Position numbers and translations under genes: made by a program
NCBI GenBank assembly: GCA_943704415.1
Contig: CALSCO010000664.1
Coordinates: 1-38,173 of the forward strand
From: Parvularia atlantis
Taxonomy: Eukaryota; Opisthokonta; Rotosphaerida
Length of the DNA: 38,173 nt
Direction: 5' to 3'
The notes under the pieces: model-generated
What the model was told of the DNA's origin: nothing
Database searches by the model: none
The model's input: only the letters and a program-made list of their open reading frames with translations
Shown here: in pieces, positions 28,172 through 38,083 of the stretch
Layout of the letters: the number at the start of each line of letters is the position of its first letter
Numbering within the stretch: position 1 is the stretch's first letter

Positions 28172-28779
28172 TGCCGTCGTCAGTGCCGCCGTCCTGCGGG
28201 TTGGCGGCCCGCGTCGAGCCGCTGAGCGCCTGCTGGCGCGTCTGCAGCAGCTGTGGGTGCCGCGCGCGCAGGTCGAGCACTGTGGCGTAGTTGCCGTGCG
28301 TGCACTCGTCAAACATGCGCATGACGACCGTGGCGATCTGCCCGCGCCGCCGTCAGCCGCCGCTGCTGCCGTAGCTGCGCGCACACGCCGCAGCGACCTG
28401 CTGCACGCTGCGGTCGTCGGCAATCGTGTTGAACTCGGCCGACAGCACGTCCTCCATCATGTCCTCGAGGCGCGTCTGGTCAACCGCGCGTCCTGCAGCG
28501 GCGACGGCGCGTCGGCGGCACTGCGCTGCGCCCCTCGCGTCACGCACGCCCGCTGAACAGCTCCACGACCGTGTCGGCGAACCACGCGGCCTTCTCGCTG
28601 CTCTCGGGCCCGCCCCACTCGTTGATGACGGCGAGGTGCAGCGTCGTCCACGTCACGAAGAGCATGTGCACGCCCTGCGCCGATGCGGGTCAGGCGACCG
28701 CTGGCAGGGCGCGTGCGGCAGGCCGGGGCCGTGCCTCGGTGAACGCTTCGCGGTTCTGAGCGCCCTGCGTGGCTGACAT
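27948..28779 (-). CDS. TSR2: Pre-rRNA-processing protein TSR2
   Basis: Chaperone (escortin) for ribosomal protein eS26 in 20S pre-rRNA processing. Exon 1 'MSATQGAQNREAFTE' joins through a GC-AG intron (28675-28734) to 'GVHMLFVTWTTLHLAVINEW' and 'SSEKAAWFADTVVELFS' (human 'SQEKAKWLGGAVEDYF'). Then 'LEDMMEDVLSAEFNTIADDR' (human '[20 protein letters not shown]'), 'MRMFDECTHGNYATVL', an acidic Asp run of about eleven residues encoded by GTC repeats (about 28137-28170), and the C-terminal 'DADGWQTVQLRSRGRRG' (human 'VEDGWTIVRRKK'). All landmarks of the family are present and in order. Confidence 0.9.
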
Positions 28780-28828
28780 GCCCACGTCACGTTGTACTTT
28801 GAAGCACATCTTCTCACACTACAGCGCG

Positions 28829-31359
28829 ATGCTGCGGAATGCATGGCGGCGGAGGGCGGCGGCCGTCCTCATCGCGCGCCGCGCCGTCACGACGCTGCCG
28901 CCGGCCGCGCCCCGCCCCGTCGGCGTCTTCCGCGAGCTGCGCGACGCCGGGCGCGAGCGCATCGCCAAGGAGACGGACGGCGCGGTCGGCGAGGTGCGGC
29001 CGAGCGCGAGCGTGCGCGTCGAGTACGGCGGCGGCGCGGACGGCGGCGAGCTGGACGTGCGCATCACGGTCGAGCGCCCCGGCGAGGCGCGCGCCGAGGA
29101 CCTGCACGCGATCGTGCACGACATGCGTGAGCGCGGCGCGCGGCCGGGCGAGCGCGTGTACCTGGAGCTGCTGGCGGCGGCCGCGCGCATGGGCCTGCAC
29201 ACGATGCTGCCGATGCTCTGGCGCGACATGTGCGCCGTGGGCGTGAAGCCGACGCCCGCGCTGTACAAGCGCTACCTCGAGGTGGTCCGCCGTGCGCACG
29301 TGCACGTGCACGCAGGGGCCCTGATCTGCGCGCGCAGTGCTGCTGGGAGCTGCGCATGCTGCCCGAGGCGCTCGACAAGGCGTACGCGTACCTGGAGACG
29401 ACCCCGCCGGAGCTGATCGACCACCCGACGCTGCACCCGCTGCTGTGGCTGGCGATGGAGTTTGACGACTACATGCTCGGTCCGCCCCCGTCCATCGTCC
29501 CCCGCGCGCGCTCATGCCGCCGCGCCGCTGCGCATGCGCAGCCGAGCAGCTGTTTGACGACTTTGTGATCAGGTCGCCGAAGGAGACGCCAAGCGAGCTC
29601 TGGGAGGAGTTCTTTCAATGCGCCGTGCGCAACGAGGCCGTCAGGCGAGGGCGGCTGGGCGAGCACACGGTGCACACGGGCACCTGTCGTGTGTGTTGCG
29701 TTGATGTGCGCCCGCCAGATCGCCCGCGCGCCGTCGCCCGCCCTGCTCGCGGCGCTGATGGCGCTGTGTCAGCGGTCGCGCATCGTGCGTTGTGGGGCGC
29801 GCGTACACGACAGTCGGCGGCGGTAGTTGACGGGCGCGCCGGCAGCAACACACGCCCACGGTGACGATGCTCTTTGACGAGCTCGAGCGCCGCGACGCCG
29901 AGACGGGCGACCCGAACGAGAAGACGCTCGTGCACCTCGGGCCGCTGCAGGTCATGCTCGAGTTCTCGGCCAAGACGGGCCACGTCGAGCTCGCCGAGCA
30001 GATCTTCATCCGCATCGAGGAGGTGCTGCGCCGCCGCCTCACGCTGTTGCCACTGCTGCGCCTGAACGTACCGCGCCGACGCAGACGTTCCGCGCGAGCT
30101 TGACGAAGCACCAGTTCCTGCCGCTGATGCAGGTCTACGGGCGTCAGGAGCTCTTTGAGCGGCTGTTTGTGCTGATGCACGTGCTCGAGGTCACGTTCAA
30201 GCTGCGCGCGACGCTGATTGTGCGCTTCTGCACGCGTGCCGTGCCGTGCCGTGCCGTGCGACCGCTCACGCCACCGGGCGCGAGCACAGGAGCTCGAGGA
30301 CGCCATCTGGCGCATTAGCCGCGAGCGTGAGAAGCTCGGGGCGGCTTTCAAGACCTTTGAGAAGCTCGCGCAGGAGGGCCAGGGCAGCCTGACCGGGTAC
30401 AACGTCATCCTGTCTGCGTGCCGCAAGGGCAAGGTGCGCTCGCGCGGGGCAGAGAGTGTGCGCCCGCAGGGCTCAGCCGCGCGCAGGACAAGCGCCGCAT
30501 CATGGCCGTGTACGAGGCGCGCCAGCGCCTGGGCGTGCGGCCCAACTACGACACGTTCCACGAGATGATGATCTTTGGCGTGATCGACAAGGACGCGCAG
30601 CTCGTGCGGCAGGTTCGTGCGTGTGCGCTGTTCGCCGCGACGCATGCCGACGTGCGTGTAGATGATCGACAACATCGCCACGCTCAAAGGCCCGCTCGAC
30701 CGGTACCAGTACTCGGAGGTCGTCTCGTCGCTCATGGCCATCGACCGCTTTGACGAGGGTGCGTGCGCGATGTGTGTGCGCGATGTGCGTGCGGCCGTGC
30801 GGCGCTGACGCCCGCGCTGGCAGCGTTCGAGTGGCGTGGGCGGGCCGAGAAGGCGGGCGTGCGGCTCAACAAGGCTGTTCAGGCGCAGATCATCCGCACG
30901 CTGTGCGCACATGCGCGCGCTTGGCTACCTCGCACTGACGGAGTGTGCGCCGCGCCAGGCTCGAGCGGTGGCGGCTTGACGAGGCGCTTGAGATGCTCCG
31001 GCAGTACTCGCGCGGGGGATACCGTCTCAGCTTCGAGGTCGGCGTGCTCGTGTACGCGTACTTCCGCGGTGCGTGGCGCTTGCCGCGCCAGTGCGCCGCG
31101 CGTCCTCACGCACGCCGCAGAGGCTAATCGGCTGCAGGACGTGCGCGAGCACCTGCTCGACGGCGCGCGTGACCTCGGTGCGCCAGCCACGACTCACGGG
31201 AGACCGCTTACGCCGCATCGCGCGCCAGGCGTGTTTGAGAAGGAGCGCGCGCGCTTTGGCAAGCACCTGCTCAAGCCGCGGCCGGCCGACGCGCCCACGA
31301 GCGCGACTGCGACCGACGCACAGCAGCATGAGCACAGACGCGCAGCACAAGTAGGGTGA
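28829..31359 (+). CDS. Mitochondrial pentatricopeptide repeat (PPR) protein
   Basis: Begins with a clear mitochondrial presequence ('MLRNAWRRRAAAVLIARRAV'). PPR-type helical hairpins run through the rest: 'DLHAIVHDMRERGARPGERV', 'LLAAAARMGLHTMLPMLWRD', 'MCAVGVKPTPALYKRYLEVV', 'AFKTFEKLAQEGQGSLTGYN', 'MAVYEARQRLGVRPNYDTFH', 'FEWRGRAEKAGVRLNKAVQA', 'LDEALEMLRQYSRGGYRLSF'. PPR proteins bind organelle RNA and guide processing or translation. About a dozen introns; several internal exon borders are uncertain. Ends 'HRRAAQVG', TGA at 31359, 32 bp before the next plus-strand gene. Starts 49 bp from the divergent TSR2 start. RNA target unknown. Confidence 0.8.
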
Positions 31360-31391
31360 TGTAGCTAATTCACGGTAGTTGTTCTCAACTC

Positions 31392-31979
31392 ATGGCGACA
31401 CGTCACGCTGCTGCGTCATCGGGCGCCGCCGCCGCCGTCGTCGTCGATGCGGCCTCGTCAGCTGCTGCTGGCTCTTCGTCGTCCTCGTCCTCGTCGTCTG
31501 CATCGGCATCGTCGTCGGCAGCGTCGGCATCGTCGGCCGCGCCCGATGCACCGGCGGTCGTCGGCGCGCTCAAGCTGCGGCGGCAGGGCGACCGCGGCCG
31601 CCTCAAGTGGGCCGCCGACGTGGTCGACAACGAGGACCAGGGCAAGAAGAAGTCCAAGGGTGCGGGGCAGGGCGTGTGTGCACGGTGAGCCGTGTGCTGA
31701 TGCGGGATGGGGCCGCAGTCTGCTGCATCTACCACAAGCCGCGCGCGTTCGGCGAGTCCGACTCGGAGCAGGAGAGCACGGACGAGGGCGAGGGCAGCGA
31801 TGGCGAGAATGCGTACGAGTCGCAGCGCCGGCGCGGTGCGGGCGGGCTGTCTGCGCGCGCGTGGCGGTGAGGCGGCTGACGCGCCTCCGATGCGCGCAGG
31901 CAGGAAACATCAACACGACCACCATCACGACCACGACCACGGCCACGGCCACGGCGAGCCCGCCCCGTCCGCGTCGTGA
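31392..31979 (+). CDS. PPP1R11: Protein phosphatase 1 inhibitor-3 (PPP1R11/Ypi1)
   Basis: Inhibitor of PP1; mammalian PPP1R11 also has E3 ligase activity. Ser/Ala-rich N-terminus, then the conserved core 'GRLKWAADVVDNEDQGKKKS' (human '[20 protein letters not shown]'), with a PP1-docking RVxF-like 'RLKW'. The first intron ends before 'VCCIYHKPRAFGESDSE' (human 'CCCIYEKPRAFGESSTE'). Then comes an acidic Ser/Glu stretch. The last intron (branch CTGAC) leads to a His/Asp-rich tail 'HQHDHHHDHDHGHGHG' and 'EPAPSAS' stop. Human has 'CGHTHC' in the corresponding tail; no Cys pair is seen here. Confidence 0.9.
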
Positions 31980-32035
31980 CTGTCCAGTTGTCTACTGTAA
32001 CATACGCATCGCCGCCCCCGTGTACCGCTTCCCGC

Positions 32036-33820
32036 TCACACGGCCGCCGATGGCGCGACGCGGTGCACGAGCACGTCGCCGACGTGGTCAAGCTCGGCCA
32101 CGCGCCCACTGATCGTGTCGGCCACAACGAGGCCGCCGAGACGCAGCAGGCCCGGCACGAGGGCCACGTACTGCAGACTATGGTGAGCGACGAATACCAG
32201 CCGCGCATGTGGCGATACCGCACCGGGAGGCGTACGGTCGCGGCCTGGTGCGGCTGCACGTCGCCGACGTTGAGCGACGTCAGCCCGACCGGCCAGAGCG
32301 ACTGCAGCTTGCCCTTGGCCACGGAGAGCGAGAGGCGCATCGGCTGCGCAGTGCAGTTGCGCACCTCGAGCGCGACCACAAAGTGTTGCTGCGGCCAGGC
32401 GGGGTGAGCGAGCGCAAACATATGATGGTAGCACGCCACCTGCACGAGCACCTCGGGCGGCACCGACGCCACCGCGACCTCGACCGCGTCCAGCTGCGGC
32501 ACCTGGCGACGCACCGCATCAGCGCCCATGTGGTCGCCTCACTGGCGCGCGCGTGCCTTGCGCGGCAGCTGGCTCGTCTGCAGCCGCCCCTTCTCGCCCA
32601 TCGTCGTCTTCCAGACAATGTCGAGCTTGCCGATGCCTGTGGCGATCTTGGCCTCGGCCCGCGCCGACTCGAGCGGCGTGAGCTTGTACAGGTACTGGCG
32701 CAGGTCCTGCGGCGCGAGGAACACGCCGCTGAGGTCTTTCCTGCGGTCGCCTGGGGGGCGCGCGCGGGCGTGTCAGACGCCGACAACAGGCAGAGACGCG
32801 CGGGCGCACACCGCGCGTTGTCCCGACCGTGTTGAGGTCGGCCGAGCTGAAGAGCGACGACGGCTCGAAGCGCACACTCTCGAGGTACATCATGCGCGGC
32901 GTCACGTTCTGGATCTGCGCTTCAAGAAAGACGAGGCTGCGCGTGTGCGACGGGACGTGAGCCGGCGCCGCTGCGTCCTGTCGGCGCGCCGCACCTGCGC
33001 TGGTTGTACACCTTGGTCTTGACCGTGAGCGGGTTAGCCACCTGGAAGCGGAAGAACTTGCGGAAGAACTTGCGCTCGTCGCGCGCGGTCGTGTACGAGA
33101 CCGAGCAGACAAGGATGTGCACGCCCAGCTCCTGCGTCCGCGCGGGCGGGTCGGCCCCGGCGGTGCCCCGGCGCGGGCGCGCGCACGCACCTTGATCTCG
33201 TGCGTCACGACAACGTCGACTAGGTCGGCCGGGTGCATCTCGTGGCGCGGGCGCTCGGTCGAGTCGGCGAGGACGAAGCGCTGCGACGTCGTCTGCACCG
33301 CGCAGCCCGGTCAGCGCAGCCGATCGCGCACGCGGGCAGAGGGCGCGCGCGCACCTGCAGCTCGGCCTTAACGGCGACGTCGCGCACAGGCGCGGACGAT
33401 TCGTTGTTGACGCAGACGTAGCTGGAGAAGACCTCGCCCAGGTAGATGGTGCCGAAGTTGAGAGGGAGGCGCATCATGTCGCTCACGGCGAAGGCGGCGG
33501 CCTCGGGCGCGGGCGCGAGCGGCGACGTCGGCGGCTCGATGCGTGCGGCGCCGCCGCGGGCGGGCGGATGCGCCGCGGCCGGCAGCGAGTAGGCCGAGAG
33601 CGGCGCGGGGCGGGCGCCGAGCAGGTCGTCGGGCTCGTGCATGCGCGGCGACTGCTCGGCGAAGCTGCGCGGCGCGGGAGGGTCAGGCGCGGGCGGGCGA
33701 TCGCACGTGGCAGGCAACGGCGGCGGCGGCTGCAGCGGCGGCGCACCCGGGCCGCGACAGGCGCATGACCTTGAGCGTGAGCGCGTGCTGCTCGGACGGC
33801 GCGGATGCGGCAGCCGACAT
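32036..33820 (-). CDS. TRAPPC13: TRAPP complex subunit 13 (TRAPPC13)
   Basis: Subunit of the TRAPPIII tethering complex / Rab GEF in ER-Golgi and autophagy traffic. Matches the human protein in order: '[15 protein letters not shown]'; '[20 protein letters not shown]' (human '[20 protein letters not shown]'); '[14 protein letters not shown]'; '[20 protein letters not shown]'; '[19 protein letters not shown]'; '[11 protein letters not shown]'; '[20 protein letters not shown]' followed by 'SQLPR'; '[16 protein letters not shown]'; '[15 protein letters not shown]'. Starts at 33820 ('[14 protein letters not shown]'). A Pro/Ala-rich insert separates the first strand from the core. About six introns, one with the branch CTGAC. 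The C-terminus runs about 15 residues past the human end. Confidence 0.92.
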
Positions 33821-33920
33821 CGCCTCGACTGGGGGCCCTGTACACCCGGCTGGCGATCGACGCACAACTGCAGTCCGGTGACAACGTACACACGTGTGTG
33901 GGCTCGGCCCGCCTCTGCCA

Positions 33921-34966
33921 TCACTCGCGGCCGCGCAGCAGCAGCGCCGAGATGGGCGGGAGGCCCGTCAAGCCCGCCAGCGCGACCGGCTTGAGCGGTG
34001 TGGCCGCGAAGGGCGAGAGCGCGGCGACCGAGAGCGGAGAGGGTGGCGAGGGCGGCGAGCCCACGCCGCCCAGCGACCGCGCAAAGTGGTCCTCGACCAG
34101 GAGCGGCCCGAGCGAGCGCGTGAAGTGCTCGTCCACCGCGTCCATCGCGCTGTGGTACCCGAGCACGATCGCGCCCGCCGCCGGCCGCCCCGCGGGGGTC
34201 AGCGCGCCGAAGAGCGACGAGGTCGACAAGGCCGACGAGGTCGACGAGGCCGACGACAGCGCCCAGGACGCCGACGAGGCCGAGGACGAGGGCGGCGCCG
34301 ACACGGCCGGCAGCTGCGCCGTGACGATGGCTGGGGCGCCACCGGCGATGCGTTTACGCTTGCCGGGCGGGTCGGCCGCCATCGGCGGCTGCTGGTGGCC
34401 GTGTTGACCTTGAAGCTGCTGGTGCTGCTGGTGCTGGTGCTGCTGGTGCGCCGGCGACCACGAGCCCCGCCCCTCGCTCGACGACGCGTCGCTGCGCGCG
34501 CCCCCCGCCGGCGGCGAGTCCATCGCCGTAAGCTCTTGCAGGTCCGGCAACGACAGCAGCGACGGCAGCAGGCCGAGGCGCGGCTGCGCGGGCGGTGCCG
34601 AGTCACAGCGGCCGACGACGCCGAGCGGCGGCGCGGGCAGCTGTGGCGGGGGCGGCGCGGCTGCGCGATGCGCGTCAGCCAAGGCGTGCAGTGCATGGCG
34701 CACGGGACGACAGGCGCACCCGCCGCGCCGTCGTGCGCCTCGCCGGCCGCGCCGGTCCCGCCGGGCGTGCTGCTCGAGCGCCGGTGCCTGCGCTTCGCGG
34801 TGGGCGCGGTGGGTGCGGCGCCGTTGGCGGCGGCAGCGTGGTCGGCGTCGCCCGCGGCACCCCAGGTCGCACGCTCGTCCGACAGCGCCGCGGCGACGAG
34901 CGCGTCGAGCGCCGAGAGCGGGCGGTGGTGGTGCGGCGGTGCGTGGGCGTGCCGCGCGAGGTCCAT
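33921..34966 (-). CDS. Vestigial-like protein with two TDU motifs (VGLL4-like)
   Basis: Candidate TEAD/Scalloped-binding transcription cofactor. Mostly disordered: 'MDLARHAHAPPHHHRPLSAL', a basic 'AKRRHRRSSSTPG', then after one intron 'LGLLPSLLSLPDLQELTAMD', a Gln/His-rich stretch (about 34395-34450), a possible NLS 'GKRKRIAGG', and Ser/Ala-rich sequence. Near the C-terminus (about 34080-34148) lie two adjacent motifs, 'VDEHFTRSLG' and 'VEDHFARSLG'. Human VGLL4 has TDU1 'VEEHFRRSLG' and TDU2 'VDDHFAKALG', the elements that contact TEAD. The spacing here is three residues instead of about 25. Assignment rests on these motifs; the rest is low-complexity. Same strand as TRAPPC13, 100 bp upstream of it. 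Confidence 0.65.
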
Positions 34967-35245
34967 TTGGGGGGGCGGGGGCGTATGCTTGGCGCGCGGC
35001 GGCTGAGAAATGCGCCGCGCAGGAATGCAGGGGGAAGGGAACAACAGGCCTAGATCTGCCCAGGCCGTTCCCACGCGGAGACGTGTGACGGACGTTGCCA
35101 CAAGCGGCAGGCACCGAAACGCGTGTTTCGTCTTCACTCGCACCGCACACAGAGCGCGCACACAACGAAGGGGGGCGGGGGAAACGTGGATCCGTTGACC
35201 TTGCTCGCACGCCTCGTGTTGCCAGCAGGCCAGCGTGCCGGCTCA
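34967..35245. other. Intergenic region between the RhoGAP and Vestigial-like genes
   Basis: About 280 bp between two minus-strand genes: 3' flank of the RhoGAP gene and promoter/5' UTR of the Vestigial-like gene. A seven-nucleotide G run (C on the gene strand) lies just before the ATG at 34966. No further feature seen. Confidence 0.5.
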
Positions 35246-38083
35246 TCACGCTGCCACCTCCGACGGCGCGTCCGCTCTGACCCCATCAACGGGCGCCGCG
35301 GGCGCATCGACCGCCGACGGTCCCACGAGCAGCGCGGGCGCGGGCGGGGCCTCAGGGGGCGTGGCCAGATCGTCGTCCTGGTCGATCACGGCCGCGCTGG
35401 GTTGCCACGACGGATGAGTCAGTGGCACGCGGCCGAAATTTCAAGTGCACGCGTGCGCGCGCGCACCTGGACGCGTCAAGCGCCGCCGTCTCCTCCGTAC
35501 GCAGGAAGATGCGGTCGTACTCGGTCAGGAACAGCGTGAACACGCCCGCGGGGATCTGCAGCGTCGGGCTGAAGACAATGCCGAGGTTGCGCACGGTCAT
35601 CTTGTTGCGGTCCTCGTGCTGCTGCACCCTGCGCGACCATGTGAGGACAGGACGCGAGTGAGTGCGCACAGAGCCAGCGCACTTGGTCAGATGCGCCATC
35701 AGTGCCTTGAGCAGGTCGCGGTTGACCGGCGGCAGCAGCGTGAGCAGCCGCGCGATCTTGGCGATGCGCTCCTCCTTGTCCTCGATCGCTGGAGGCAGGC
35801 GGGGCAGGCGTGAGCAAGGACGTGTGTGCACGACCGGGCGCGGGTGCGGCACGCACACGACGTGTCGAAAAACGCCATGCGCAGCTCGTTCGTCAGCACG
35901 GGATTGAGGATTTCGCGCAGGTACTGCTTGAGGAGGCCCGCCACCACATTCAGATCCATGCGCAGCTCGACCAGCGCCACGTCCTCGCCTGCGAACTCGT
36001 CAGCGTTGCGGCCACACCCGTGCTGCTGGCGCCGCACCCCGGTTGAACCGGTCCCGCAGCTCCTTGATCTCGGCCGCACTCCCCGACAGCCGGTACACGC
36101 CCTCCTCCTCGATACCTGCCGCGAGCGCGCGTGAGCCGCACGTCGCCTGCGCACTCGTTTGCACACGCACCCTTGGCCTCGATATATTCGATGCACCGGA
36201 ACACCACCGTCGGCACGTTGAGCGCGTTAGGCCCGGGCGACAGCTCGAACGAGCGCTGCAGCGTCGAGCCGAAAATCAACTTGCCCTGGTCGTCGGCCGC
36301 GGCGTGCTTGCCGTCCGCCGATTGGGCCCCCTCGCCGCCCTCCTCGACGGCCGTGGGCGAGCTCGCGTCGGCCGCCAGCAGCGACGCGTCGGAGGTCGTG
36401 GCGCCGACGTCGGTGCTCGATGAGCCCGCGCCGGTCGCACCCTTCTCTGCTCGTGCGAGCAAACCGTCAGCTCGCTGCACGCACGCACGCCGGCACGCCG
36501 GCACGCGCGCGCACTCGTCCAGTTGAACCGGCTGCGCACAGCCTTCTTCGGCGTGTTGGCGGCAGAGGGGTCCTGTGCGCACGCGTGCGCTCAGTGCACC
36601 GCGCAGATAGCCCACCACAGCCGCGCACTCACCACGGCCTTCTTGAACCTGCCGCGGGCCGCGAGTGCGTCAGTGTCACGGCTGCAGAGCACATGATGCG
36701 TGCGAGCGCGCACCGTGCCATCGCCGCCAGCCACGCCTCGCGGTCCTCGACGCCGGCCGCGCTAAACATGTGCCGCGGGCCGGTCGCGGGCGGCGCGGGC
36801 GAGAGACTGATCGCGTGCTTGTGATCGAGCGTGTCCGGCGCGACGTCGAACGCGTACGAGTGCAGCGAGATGATCGCCACGGGCTTCTCGTCCTGCTCAC
36901 CGAGCGCGCAACCGTCAAGCAGGCGCCGGCGCAGCACGGCCCACCGGCACACCACGTCCTTGCGATCCGTCTTGAAGAAGGCAAAGTCGCCGTTCTCGTG
37001 CAGCTCGCACAGGCGCGGCTTCCAGCCCATGAGCAAGCCGGCCTGGGGACACGGGGGTGCCGACGTCAGGCTGGACAGCGCCAGCTGGCGGCGCAGCGCA
37101 CCTTGTACGTCAGCACGCCCGCGCGCAGCACGTTGGACGGCGGCTCGTCTGCCTCGTCGTCCTGCCGCACGCGCACGCATCTGCGTGTGAGCGATGCGCT
37201 GCAACCGGCGCGGCCACGCCACGCACGTCGCTCAGCGGGCCGGCCGCCGAGCCCGCCGAGCCCGCAGCCGGGGCGCCTGCGTCCGCGGCCTGGGCCTCGT
37301 CGGCCTCGTCGTCCCAGACGGGCTGCATCATCTCAATGTGCATGCCCAGCACGCGCACCCAGTCATCGCGCTCCGAGTCGTTCTCGGCGCAGTAAACGTG
37401 GCGCACGCCGTCGTTCACAAGCAGGAACGCGTGCCTGCGGCGGATGTGCTCAGCACGGTGTGCAACGAGCCGCGGCGGCCGGTCGCACCGCATCGCCTCG
37501 ACCTCGTTGTCCGGCAGCGGCTCGACCGTCGCGTTCTGCAGCGACAGCTCACCGCTGGGGTCGCCGTCATCGTTGGCGCTGCGGTAGTACTTGAGGTTGC
37601 CTCCGCGGAAGACAAAGTAGCGCGGCTTCCACACGCGCAGCGTGCGTCCGCGCTTGGACAGGAAGCCCTCCTTCTGGCCGCCGAAGCGTGTCTGCTGCCG
37701 CGACCGCGGCTGTGAGCCGCGCGCGACGGCACGCAGGGGGAAAGGGCGGCGACGCGCGCACGCTCTTGCTGCCGACGGGCTGGGCCGGCTTGATGTCGGA
37801 CGCGAGGAAGGCGGTGAGGCCGGGCCAGTTGGGGCTGTAGATGATGATGTTCTGGAGGTACTGCTGCAGCGCCTGCTTGCGCGCGTCGACGACGGCGGGC
37901 GAGAGGCGCTTGAAGATGGACTTCTCGGGCAGGCGTCCGATCTTGGCGACGAGGTGGGGCATCTCTTTGCGGAGCTGTGCGGGTGGTCGTTCGGGGCGTG
38001 TGAGCGAGCGTAGGTGAGTGAGGGTAGGCGCACGAGAGAGCAGCGGCGTGAGCGAGTAGTGCGTGAGCGAGCAGCAGCGTGTG

